Below are positions 42,487-52,580 of a stretch of DNA of 64,000 bases, one piece after another. Under the pieces are notes generated by a model. It was given only the letters and a program-made list of their open reading frames with translations, had not been told where the DNA came from and did not search any database. Every line of letters begins with the position of its first letter. Position 1 is the first letter of the stretch. Made by a program: the position numbers and the translations under genes. This DNA comes from Candida dubliniensis CD36. Taxonomy: Eukaryota > Ascomycota > Pichiomycetes > Serinales > Debaryomycetaceae. Where the stretch lies: assembly GCF_000026945.1 (NCBI RefSeq), contig NC_012861.1, positions 620,001 through 684,000 on the forward strand, read 5' to 3'.

Positions 42487-43827
42487 ATGAAAAGAGCATT
42501 TGGAGATAATCCCAGACCAGACGTTAAAAAAGCAAAACTTCACCAAGATAAAGAACTTGTTCACAATAATGACAACAATGATAAAACTGGACTTGATGTA
42601 GAAATCCATCCATTATTGAGGAACATAGGATCAACACATATACCAAAATTACCAAAAAATCATAATCCGCTACGACAATCGGACCAAAAATGGTTTGACC
42701 CACTTGCATTAAACCCATACCTCGATCAAAGCGATATGGTTATTAGTAATAAAAAATCCAGCCATATCCCACAACCGTTGCGTTTTATCCCACGGGGGAA
42801 GTATGTGGCCCAGGGAGAGAAATTAAGAGAGAAATTGAGAATTGAACATGAACAAACTCGAGAATTGGAGGCAATTAAACAACAAGGATTAATACCAGAT
42901 GAAACCATTGGGGAACAATTGTATCAGCTTGAAGGGCAGCCATTGATTGAATGGTGGGATCGTCCATATTTGCGAGATAACAACTATACGCACATAGATG
43001 ATGATTCACGGAAAATCCTTGATGATGAAACCCAACCTGTGACTTCATATATTCAACATCCTGTATTGATCAATCCCATTTGGGAAACTGGAGACTTAAG
43101 CGCCCCAGTACAACCAGTGTATTTAACAAAACAAGAGCAGAAAAGAATACGAAGAAATGAAAGACAAATCAGACAACAAGAAAAGCAAGATAGAATTAAG
43201 TTAGGTTTGGATCCACCGCCACCACCCAAAGTCAAATTATCCAATTTGATGAATGTATTGACTAATGAATCGATTAAAGATCCCACTGCAGTTGAAAATA
43301 GGGTGAAGCGAGAAATACAGCAACGTGTTGATAAGCATTTGGCACAGAATGAAGCTCGAAAATTGACTAAGGAACAAAAACATGAAAAATTATGGAATAA
43401 ACAAGAAAAAGATTTGGCCAATGGCATTCATACTACAGTTTACAAAGTAGAAAAGTTGGTTAATCCTAAACATTTGTTCAAAATCAATATCAGTGCCCAA
43501 GAAGAGAATTTAGTAGGGGTTTGTTTGAAAAACCCTAAATTTAATTTAGTTATTGTTGAAGGTGGAGAAAAATCAGTTGGTCATTATAAGAAATTGATGA
43601 TGAAAAGAATAAAATGGACGGAGAATGTATCCCAATCAGTGACTGGCAGTCCAACTGAAGATTTATCCAACAATAAATGTTCTCTAGTTTGGGAAGGTTC
43701 GTTGCCAGAAGTGCATTTTCAGAAATGGAGTATGATGTACTCCAGAGACGATAAAGAGGCACTAGCGGTATTAAAGAAGTTTGGTCTTGAAAACTATTGG
43801 CGATTAGCAAGCTCTTTAAACGAATAG
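42487..43827 (+). CDS. PRP3: U4/U6 snRNP splicing factor Prp3
   Basis: 446-residue homologue of Prp3, which stabilises the U4/U6 duplex in the U4/U6.U5 tri-snRNP. A variable N-terminus is followed by the conserved PRP3 domain, with NPIWETGD-type and VYLTKQEQKRIRRNERQ blocks (about 196-232). KLSNLMNVLTNESIKDPT (about 252-269) precedes the DUF1115 C-terminal domain, in which NPKFNLVIVEGGEKSVGHYKK (about 346-366, the family's GG-K-x-x-x-x-Y-K pattern) and ML-K-RIKW are characteristic. Yeast Prp3 is 469 residues. TOM1 lies divergently 854 bp away. Confidence 0.93.
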   Translation: MKRAFGDNPRPDVKKAKLHQDKELVHNNDNNDKTGLDVEIHPLLRNIGSTHIPKLPKNHNPLRQSDQKWFDPLALNPYLDQSDMVISNKKSSHIPQPLRFIPRGKYVAQGEKLREKLRIEHEQTRELEAIKQQGLIPDETIGEQLYQLEGQPLIEWWDRPYLRDNNYTHIDDDSRKILDDETQPVTSYIQHPVLINPIWETGDLSAPVQPVYLTKQEQKRIRRNERQIRQQEKQDRIKLGLDPPPPPKVKLSNLMNVLTNESIKDPTAVENRVKREIQQRVDKHLAQNEARKLTKEQKHEKLWNKQEKDLANGIHTTVYKVEKLVNPKHLFKINISAQEENLVGVCLKNPKFNLVIVEGGEKSVGHYKKLMMKRIKWTENVSQSVTGSPTEDLSNNKCSLVWEGSLPEVHFQKWSMMYSRDDKEALAVLKKFGLENYWRLASSLNE

Positions 43828-44073
43828 GTTTACAAGATTTGTAGTTGTTAAAAATGTACATATATTTGTAATACTGGAGTCGTGTGTATTTGGTAAAAGC
43901 GAAGTAAGGAATTGGTATTTCGATTGTAGTCTCCCAATTGGAGAGCAACGGTGGTGGTCACAACAACAAGAAAAAGTGTGAGAGAAAAAAAAAGTGGAGG
44001 AGGTTGAATATTCAGAACATAATACAATTTTTTGCATTACCAACAAATTTCTACATTATTAATTATTTGAAAG

Positions 44074-44482
44074 ATGGCAGGTGCTTATACGATTTTTGGT
44101 AAACAAGTTCCAGCTCATATAGTATGTATATACAGATAAACGAAACCCAATGGCATGGCAATTGTGTATCCATTTTATTATTATTTTTTTTTTTCACAAC
44201 ACTAACAAATCTCACCTCCCTCCCCTATCACCATATAGTTATCTATTATCACTTTAGGTTCTGTAGCTGCAGGTATTGCCATTCCTAAGTTTTTACCAAA
44301 AGATGAATCCAAGAAAGAAGTAGCAAAACCAGTTGCTCCTATTGTCCAATCCAAAGAAGACGATTTTGATTTGGAAAAGTTTATCAAGTATGTTAGATTA
44401 CTAAACCTTATTTACTTGTCGAAATTCTGAGTACTAACAATCGATACTTTTTAGTGACTTGACCAAAGAAGAAAGCAAGTAA
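44074..44482 (+). CDS. ATP19: Mitochondrial ATP synthase subunit k (three exons)
   Basis: Small F1Fo-ATP synthase subunit of the inner membrane, associated with dimer stability. Exons are 44074-44121, 44239-44387 and 44455-44482, joining to 75 codons including the stop (74 residues). Both introns have GTATGT donors, and the second has a perfect TACTAAC. The N-terminus MAGAYTIFGKQVPAHI resembles yeast subunit k, then a hydrophobic helix (about 17-32, ITLGSVAAGIAIPKF) and a charged tail EKFINDLTKEESK that parallels yeast EKFIENYLKK. Yeast Atp19 is 68 residues. Ordinary ORF scanning misses it because no exon exceeds 50 codons. Confidence 0.9.
44122..44238 (+). other. Intron 1 of ATP19
   Basis: 117 nt: donor GTATGT at 44122-44127, branch-like ACTAAC at 44201-44206, acceptor ATATAG ending at 44238. 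Phase 0, after Ile16. Confidence 0.88.
44388..44454 (+). other. Intron 2 of ATP19
   Basis: 67 nt: donor GTATGT at 44388-44393, perfect TACTAAC at 44432-44438, acceptor TTTTAG ending at 44454. It interrupts an Asn codon (AA|T). Confidence 0.92.
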
Positions 44483-45986
44483 TATTACAGAGAGAGGTTG
44501 ATTCAATTTGTATCTTCTATTAAAGTACATTCATAGATAATACATACATTCGTATATACATATATTTATTAAAAATATAGAAATGAAAACTATTTACAGA
44601 AAAGATGTCTTTGTTAGAGGATGAAAGATTAGTAAAGCTTTCCAGTTGCAATTCATTAAAAAAGGGTTTTTTTCACTATATTAATCAAAAACAAAGACAA
44701 GACGAGTTAGTAATCAGTTTTAGCTATCAAGTAGACTTTGGCATCAAGTATTGCAATTATGAATTAGTAAAGGTTACTTTCTGGATGAGTAAGGTATACA
44801 AAGCTTTAGCTTTATACTGATTACAATAGGAAACTGGGGTTGTCACTTTTGTCCTCTCTTTATTAAAGCAATTGACATTAATGCCAACTAACGTAACACC
44901 CTTGTTCTTTATTGGTTGTGCTCCTAATCATTCCTTGGAGAGTAAATGTCTGAATTATCGATTGGCAATAGTTCTATTCTCTTTTCTATTTTATAGAAAA
45001 CTTATAGCTCTGGAGAGATTGTTACCGGCATAATGTTAACGTTGCTGTCAAATCATCGGCGGTAGTAAATATTGACATTATAACCAAAAAGAAAGAAGGT
45101 AAAAATGGGCTGTTTCTAACAGAAACAACAATGAGCGATTCAAGAGAGAATAATACTAGACCCAAACTCTGACTTCTCCATTGTACTATACTATATGGGG
45201 GAATAGCCATAAATATTTACCAAGCCTCAATATTCATAACATTGTTTTGCGATTTACTTGATACATTCCACATGAAGGGAGGGTGCAGATAAAACAAAAT
45301 ACTCGAAACAAGACTGAAACTCATTCAAATTAGCCTCTATAGTTACTTTCTAACCATTTAATATAAACATGCACAATTTGTTCCTTTACTCTGAAGGAAT
45401 CATAATTACAATAGCATTGTTTGGTTAAGAAACTTGGAACAATCGAATGGAACGACAATTCTTACGTCTTTTTTTTTGGCCACAAAAAAAAAAAACAACA
45501 ACGGCTGATCCGGTACATGTGGCAGGAGGAATAAGTCAAGGCCGGGACGAGATTCGGAAATTTGAAAAGCCGTGGGTATGAAAAGAATAGAAAATGTCTC
45601 AAAGAAAAAAACAAGAATAATAACGACATGACCGCTTCGTAAAGTACTCGTGGATGCACCGACGGATATAACCATTTCTATTTTTAAGTAAAACATATAG
45701 AAACGTATATATGATGATTGATTAAAGAGAAGACTGCTCACTCTGAACTTTTCCAACACTATCAGCATGTATATATATTCTTGTATCAAATTATCCAATG
45801 CCCTAAAGCTGTCCATGTATTGTGATAATTCTGTATGTATGGAGTACCTGCATTAAATATGATAAACCCTTTCAATAATCAACTAAAGCAAAAAAAAAAT
45901 TCAAGTAGTATTACATGTGTATTCATTTCTCATGGCATATAAAAGCTATACATAAACCTCAATTAACCCCTCTTGTATCCCCTCAT
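44483..45986. other. 1.5-kb intergenic region between ATP19 and STP4-like gene
   Basis: No gene is supported. A 71-codon ORF at 44605-44820 has a good start context but no recognisable sequence; it might be a small gene at best. A 136-codon minus ORF at 45406-45816 passes through an A-run and looks like chance. The right end is the 3' region of the zinc-finger gene. Confidence 0.5.
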
Positions 45987-47141
45987 TTAATGCTCCTTTT
46001 TAATCAAATTAATAGCATAAGGACACTGGTTGGTTTCTATATGACTATGCATCCAATCATCAACATTTCTAAATTCTTGTTGACACATTCTACATTTTCC
46101 ATTGACTTGGTTTCTTTGTTCCTTTTTCGTACCGTTTGGATATTGGAAATGAATAGCCTTCAAATGATTTTTAAACGTATCACAACGAGAAAATATCCCA
46201 GTATTATGACAACAATGATCAGGTATTCCATTACCATTACCAGTAGCTGTTATTGTTTCTTGATTATCTCTATTAGATGAATCGATGTTCTTAAAAGGGC
46301 ATTTAAATTGTCCTTTATCTGACCCGATTTCTTTCCAATGACATTTGACATGTCTAAATAAATCATTTGGTCGAGCAAATCCTCGTTCACAATATTTACA
46401 AATATGAGGACGATTGTTTGGTTTCAAATGAGTTGATTTATGTGTGGCCAAATTTGAAAAGTACAAATTACATTCAGGACATTGCTTCTTCTTCCTTGGT
46501 TTCCAATTTTTCTTATTCTGTCTTGGAGACAATATACCATTGGAGTTTTGTAATCTGTGTTGTTGTTGCTCATTTTCTGACTTAACATGAAGTTGAGGTG
46601 ATGTAATAGTGACATTCGATAGTACTGGTGGCTGTGGTTGCAGTTGCAATTGTGGTGAGGCAAACAGTTGTTCTGAATTTTCTGTCAAATTTGAGGTACT
46701 TCTTGGTCTTGACACAGGAGCAATAGAATTCAAATTGGGTGTAGAAGAAACACCAGGACTCAACAATAATGTACTTGAAGAATTTGAGTACGCAGATGAT
46801 GAAGCCGGTCTATCATTATTCGGTATCAATAAAGTGGGGGAATATGAACTATTGGATGGCGTAGGTGAATTTGAGGAATAGTTCTGGAATACACTAGCTC
46901 GACTATATTCTTTCTCATAATGAGGAAATGCTGGGATATCTAAGGAATGTATTGATGGTAAGGTTATTGATGCATGTGGATTATGTAAGTGTGGTGGAGT
47001 AGTCATGGCTAACGACGACGATGTTGATGTTGAGGTTGGCGAGGGCGATTTTATAGAACAGTAATTCTGGTTGTAATTATCTTGTTTGGTTGAGTATTGT
47101 GAGGGTAAAGAATTGCTTGGGTTTACTGCCATTGATAACAT
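45987..47141 (-). CDS. STP4: C2H2 zinc-finger transcription factor, Stp family (Stp4-like)
   Basis: 384-residue regulator. The first ~200 residues are Ser/Pro/Gln/Asn-rich and disordered. A basic stretch (RQNKKNWKPRKKKQ, about 208-221) precedes C2H2-type fingers: CPECNLYFSNLATHKSTH (about 222-239) and CKYCERGFARPNDLFRHVKCH (about 247-267). An atypical third finger has CHNTGIFSRCDTFKNHLKAIH, and a further Cys pair is CRMCQQEF. This finger arrangement is that of the fungal Stp1-4 group. It lacks the N-terminal SPS-cleaved degron motif of Stp1/Stp2, and its position near FEN1, ROM2 and GPM1 fits C. albicans STP4 as I remember it. A 3.5-kb non-coding region lies upstream. Confidence 0.8.
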   Translation of the reverse strand: MLSMAVNPSNSLPSQYSTKQDNYNQNYCSIKSPSPTSTSTSSSLAMTTPPHLHNPHASITLPSIHSLDIPAFPHYEKEYSRASVFQNYSSNSPTPSNSSYSPTLLIPNNDRPASSSAYSNSSSTLLLSPGVSSTPNLNSIAPVSRPRSTSNLTENSEQLFASPQLQLQPQPPVLSNVTITSPQLHVKSENEQQQHRLQNSNGILSPRQNKKNWKPRKKKQCPECNLYFSNLATHKSTHLKPNNRPHICKYCERGFARPNDLFRHVKCHWKEIGSDKGQFKCPFKNIDSSNRDNQETITATGNGNGIPDHCCHNTGIFSRCDTFKNHLKAIHFQYPNGTKKEQRNQVNGKCRMCQQEFRNVDDWMHSHIETNQCPYAINLIKKEH

Positions 47142-50100
47142 GTTACAATTAGTTTTGTAGTGAATAATAAAGTGGTATATAGTTTAGGTAATGAAGGTGA
47201 AATCACAAGAGATTAAAAGTTGTACAGTTGTCTGTGGTGAAAATAAAAACTGATAAATTAACAAATAGGTGAATTTCAAAAAAAAAAAAAAAAAGACTAA
47301 TACGATGACATATTGACTAAAGGATTGACAACTGTTTAAATACTCAAACCTGACCTTGCCTTATATTACATAACACTACGGAGTGGTTTAAAACAATGCT
47401 AATGTGAATAGGGGTAAACCCGACCCAGCTTTTACGGTAATGAATGTCGCATACTACAATAAATGTCTCCGCCTCCAAGAAAAAATAGACAATTTATTAA
47501 TATTAGTAATGATTGGCTTTCTCTATGATTGTGTTGCAACAATTGTTACATATCGCCGCCACTTCCACCAACTATAATGGCAACGGCAAAAAAAAAAAAA
47601 AAAAAAGACAGCAACAACAACATCCGCGCAAAAAAAAAATAAATGTGAAAAAAAAAAGCAATTTTTTGTTTAGCCTTCTTTTCCGTTCTTGTCGTGTTGT
47701 TTGGACACTACCCTTTTTGAAGATTCATCTCGGCTGTAATTTTTGATATTGCCGAACACTGTATATATATACATGATTGGAATTTAAATCGCTCAATAAT
47801 GTCTGATAGAATCGGAGGGGCTTGTATGTGAAGCAAGAGTACAAGAAGAATACACTTATCAACTTATTCGTCTCTGTTTTTATATTTATGTCATAATACT
47901 TAGAATTAAACTTTCAAGAGTACTTTGTTTTTTTGGTGTGGGTTGATTTTAAGTATCGATTAACTGATGTTAGGAGATAAGAAAAGTAAAAATAGGAGAA
48001 AATGTAGATGTGGTTGCGTCAGTTGATAAAAGTAGGAGCAGGGAGGGAAGAAGGGGCGAAGTTATATTCAGATATTGATGGAGTTAACTGTTAGGAACGA
48101 GATGATTTTATTTTTAGTCAAGGCGTAGTTTCTTTTGGCTGTGTGGCCGCACGCACCTTCCACTACCACCAACAATTGAAAACCTCTCGTTCCGTATATT
48201 TCTAATTTCACTTATAATTGCTCTGTCGTATTAGGTGGTTAAAAAAATATCCGATCAGATTTAAATTGCCGAACCTAACAAATTTTCTTATTTTTTGTCA
48301 ACACGGCTATACAAAATGAGTTTTATTGCATTTTTTTTTTCCTTTTCTTTTCTTAAAATATGAATTTTAACTTTGATTAACAAAACTACTTACAAGCGTT
48401 CGATATTCACGGAAGTAGGTTTTGTATGTTTGTCTTTTGTATTTTCTTGGTATGGTGGTCAATCGAATGGAATTCATCTAAGCCACTCAACACCACCGTT
48501 TGGTGAAACAACACCTTAAAGTTAAAAGATTGTATGAATATATAAAGCCTCCACATAATGTTGTCGCTTCTTCCCGTCTTCGTGATAGTAACCCACCACT
48601 CTTATTGTTTTTAGCATGAACTCCGAAGTCTTATTGATCAAGCTTAAGGGAAACTCTTTTCTCATCCAATGAAAGGTATTTTTTGTGTGGTATGTTTGAA
48701 ACGACGAAAAAGAAAAAAATAAAAAAAGATGATGTTGTGAAAGGAAGAGGATACGTATGAGGTTTTGTGTACTTAGATTTGCTATATCCGGACAAAACAC
48801 CTCGTACGGAGAAACTGGTGACCAGAGATTATTATCCGCAATGATTAGGGATGATGAAATCGTGAATGTATTATTCTTTAGAACGGGTAGTGTATTATGG
48901 ATTGTTGGCTATTGCGAACAGAAACACCACATTAGGATTAACAATTCAAACACTTTTATTACAGCTTCATATGTATGGTATCGGCCATGTAAATGAATCA
49001 CCCATAATTTCCGCATGACACGGCAGAAGTCCTTCCTTTTTTTTTTTTTATGGCGTTATTTTAGTAATCTCTAAAACACAAAAGCCATTAGTTTTTTACA
49101 ATAATTTTGGAGGAATAACCGACAAAAAAGTGGAACTAGCGGATAATATAGTTCAGATAAAAAAGAACAACGAAACAAAGAGCATAGCACATATGTTGCC
49201 TGATCCAAATATAAGAAGTCATTGTTAGTATACATTTAACATAAGGGAATGTCTAGGTTTGACTTACTTTGGGGTAAGCATATTCCAAATTGTGGGTTAC
49301 CATTGTTGTCTCAAAATATTAATGCGACTATGAATCCGATACTAAGATAACGAGGAAATCCGATGGATAGGCATTCACCCATTATTTAATGGAATTTATG
49401 AAAAATATTTTAGGCCGCTATATCCACAAGTTCGAACTTGCCTATTTGGTATGTATTAGTCAGCCAAAGAGCTGATACTAGTTAATCAGAAGAAGAATGA
49501 TCACGGATTTACTAATAATTTCACACCTTCAAGTAACTCCGTGATAAACTATACATGATAATTACAAATGGCGCATTAAAATTTTGTGATGGATTTATAA
49601 GATACTACGTTCAAAATGTTTATCCAAGTTATTTAGTTTCAGTTGGAAAGAAAATGGCCCATTTTTCTGGAGTTGTTGCTTTCTTTGTTTGGAATTTCGG
49701 AAATTGATATATATACCTGGTAACTATAGTTCACGCTTAGTTTCATTTTGTAGTTCTGGGAAGGGAGGGCGATGCAAAGTAACAAGTCGTGCGTCGTCGT
49801 CGTGGAGCAAAGTGTGGGCGGATGCAAGTATCCGGAAAGGCTGGATGCAAGTACTACTATTTTTTAGACTTAGAAAACTGAACAATACAAAATGTCGTTT
49901 TCATTTTTAGTTGGTAATTTTTTAATTTGGATGGATCGATTGTGTTAGGACGGCTCGGAGTTAATCTCACTTCCAAAATTGGATTGTGCGACTATTGCCG
50001 TTCTGTGTGGCAAAACCAGTTGCACTTGAGAACTTTTTTTTTTTCTCTCTTCTTTGTTATTAGAAACAGGTTTGAGTTTGTTGGGATTCATGGAATATGA

Positions 50101-50688
50101 CCAATCATTACCATCGACAGAAGGAAAGAAGATGATGAAAACTATAGTGCTTAACTACTAGATTGATATCTCAAATGTGAAGCTTGATAGAATTATTACT
50201 AACCATGTTGAAGCTATTTGACTCTCTCTAAGTTTGTGGCACCAAAACAAGTGTCGTGCAGATCTTGGTGGTAGTAGACAAGACCAAATAGAACAAAAAT
50301 TGGCGGACAAGCTGCGGGGCATATATTGAAAGGGTGAACTACAAATTTTCTCTATTTATTCTGTCCCTTGAACTGCATCAATTTAGTACTATAACTGAAT
50401 TCAATCTGACAATCATTGTTAATCGTCTAATTATAGTAAGCATTCATTGAGCTCTACAAACAGTTGACTGTTACCTTTTGAATATTGTACCTTGTTGGTT
50501 ATTTTATCTCTGTATTAATGGTTTATTACTATAACTTAAACTTGACGGATCTATATATAAATATATATAGGTATGTATACTCATCCAATTGAGGGAGAAT
50601 CTAAAAATTATAATGTATAGGAGAAGCTAACATTTTTAGCAACTAATTCGCTCTAGTCTTGACATGGAGGGTTCTACCTTTTTCTTTT
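47142..50688. other. 3.5-kb intergenic region upstream of STP4-like gene
   Basis: The longest gene-free stretch in the window. It lies between the start of the minus-strand STP4-like gene and the end of the minus-strand FEN1 gene, so nearly all of it is upstream DNA of the regulator. It contains A-runs (about 47279-47294, 47589-47606), T-runs and several GTATGT hexamers without matching branch sites. Short ORFs, such as 48757-48996 and 49689-49910, have no recognisable sequence. No tRNA, snRNA or complete LTR was identified. Confidence 0.55.
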
Positions 50689-51567
50689 CTAAGCTTTCTT
50701 GACTTTTTTGGAAGCATTACCAGATTTCTTGTAAACAGTAATGTAGAAACTGATAAACAAAATCAAATAACTAGTCAAAATCAGACATCCAACAATAGCA
50801 GCGGTTTCAGTACCAGAACAGTCTCTCATTTTACCAGAATATTTATAAACAAAATGAGTAACAGTGGAGTAATAAACCACTCCCAAATCAATAACAAATT
50901 GAATGATTTGGAATCTGGTGACCCATTCTTTCCACCAAACTCTAATACCTCTAGCAGCCAAGAAATAGTACCAATACATAACCACATGAACTGCCAAATT
51001 CAAAGCTATTGGCACCCATTGTACCGAAGTGTACCCTGTCAATTGAGTGTAACATAACAATGCAGTAGCTCCATGATGATAAGTATGCAAAAAAGTCAAT
51101 TTTTTCTGTCTAAGGACCAAGAAAACTGTATCTATAAGCTCAATGAATTTAGTAATGTAGTTAAGATAATATAATACAACTAATTTTGAAGTATAAGCAT
51201 TAGGAGAACAAATCGAATAATATGAACCACCAGAATGGAAAATAGGAATGATTTGTTCTAAAATCAAGATCAATAATGTCAATGATAAACTAGTTAAAAA
51301 TAAATTATGAATTTGAAATAATCCATTCAATTTTATAACTGGTAAGTTCAAAGTGTTAATAACAAATCTACCACCAAAAATAACAGTATAATAAATAACA
51401 ATGATTACAGCTGCTTCTGGGAATGTTGATAATGGTGTGACACCATTAATAAATAAAAATTCCGATGGGACAAATTTTCCTTGAGAAAGTTTGGAGGCAA
51501 CTAAATCAAAAATTGGCCATAATTGGATACCAAATGGAGTTTCCCAAGTAGGAATTGGTAAAGACAT
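50689..51567 (-). CDS. FEN1: Fatty-acid elongase (ELO family)
   Basis: 292-residue ER membrane 3-ketoacyl-CoA synthase of the ELO family, which extends fatty acids toward very-long-chain species used in sphingolipids. The family signature KFIELIDTVFLVLRQKK (about 136-152) leads to the histidine box HTYHH (about 157-161), the catalytic centre. About seven hydrophobic helices surround it. The Lys-rich C-terminus (KKVKKA) suits ER retention. It may correspond to yeast Elo2/Fen1 or Elo3; the neighbourhood fits C. albicans FEN1. Confidence 0.88.
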   Translation of the reverse strand: MSLPIPTWETPFGIQLWPIFDLVASKLSQGKFVPSEFLFINGVTPLSTFPEAAVIIVIYYTVIFGGRFVINTLNLPVIKLNGLFQIHNLFLTSLSLTLLILILEQIIPIFHSGGSYYSICSPNAYTSKLVVLYYLNYITKFIELIDTVFLVLRQKKLTFLHTYHHGATALLCYTQLTGYTSVQWVPIALNLAVHVVMYWYYFLAARGIRVWWKEWVTRFQIIQFVIDLGVVYYSTVTHFVYKYSGKMRDCSGTETAAIVGCLILTSYLILFISFYITVYKKSGNASKKVKKA

Positions 51568-52580
51568 GTTCAGTAGTTAAGTTATTGAAAGAAGAAAGTG
51601 AACAAACTGGATTTTCAAAAGGAAAAGTGAAAAAAAAAATGTAGAAGAAATTGGAGACCTTTTTTTTTTTTTGGCGTTAGTATTGGTGTTTGTTGTGATT
51701 GTTGAAAATGTTGAAATTTTTTTTTTAGGTGGTTGGTGTTGTTTATTTCTTTTTTTTTTTCTATTTCTCCTCATCTTTCAGCAATTAAACACGTTAAAGT
51801 AATATATTTTACATATTTTCATTCTCTCCCTATATCTATTTCGTGTCAGTTTTCGTTACTATAATTAATATATTTACTTCTGAGAAAACACTGATCTAAC
51901 TAGTCATTCACTGTAGTTATTACTATTAGCAATATGATGAACCCACCAATTAACGCGTAAAAATTACCGGGAATAGCCACTAGTTTACAGTTGGGGCCAT
52001 ATTATTGTAATGCACCCTAGCTGTGTAAAAGGGCTTTCACATTAATTGACACTTCGTTTTTTTTTTTTGCTTTACACAAATGTACCTTAGATAGCTTGAG
52101 TCTCAGAGTATCAAAGCCGTTTGTAGTATTGCTTGTTTTTTTGCAAGTTCCGGTGGATCCAGATTACGACTAATAAATGCTCAAATGACGGATCGGTCCT
52201 TGCTATTATTGTGGTCGCTCATTCTTTCTTTCTGCCTTGTTGGTTTCGGCTAGAATAGATGATTTCGTACCATGATATTTCCCGACAGAACCAAATTCAA
52301 CTTATAATTCAATGATAAGTTATGTACATTAAAACTTATACAGATTTCTTTATCTTAAAAATACATTAGACAATCAATACTTTTGATTGTTTTTTTTTAA
52401 AAAAAAAAAAGTTTCCTTCCTTTTTTCTGTTTTGTTTTTTTTAAATTCAAGCATATTTTATATTAATTGTATTATAGCAATCTCGCAAAAGTCCATCTCT
52501 ACCACTAAACCTAGTATTGCCATATCCTGTAATTCTCCTCATTCATATTTCTAAATATCATATAATATAACTCCATCTCT
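51568..52580. other. Intergenic: FEN1 promoter and ROM2 3' region
   Basis: 1.0 kb. The FEN1 leader contains several A/T tracts (about 51629-51637, 51659-51673, 51717-51726). No gene is supported. Confidence 0.6.

Noticed and set aside
44605..44820. 71-codon ORF after ATP19
   Set aside because: The start context is good but the protein is not recognisable and no supporting signal was seen; kept only in the region description.
45406..45816. 136-codon minus-strand ORF
   Set aside because: It reads through an A-run as poly-Phe/Lys and has no conserved-looking motif; probably chance.
48720..49030. Possible LTR remnant (starts TGTTG, moderately GC-rich)
   Set aside because: No matching CA-ending terminus, no target duplication and no second copy in the window could be shown.
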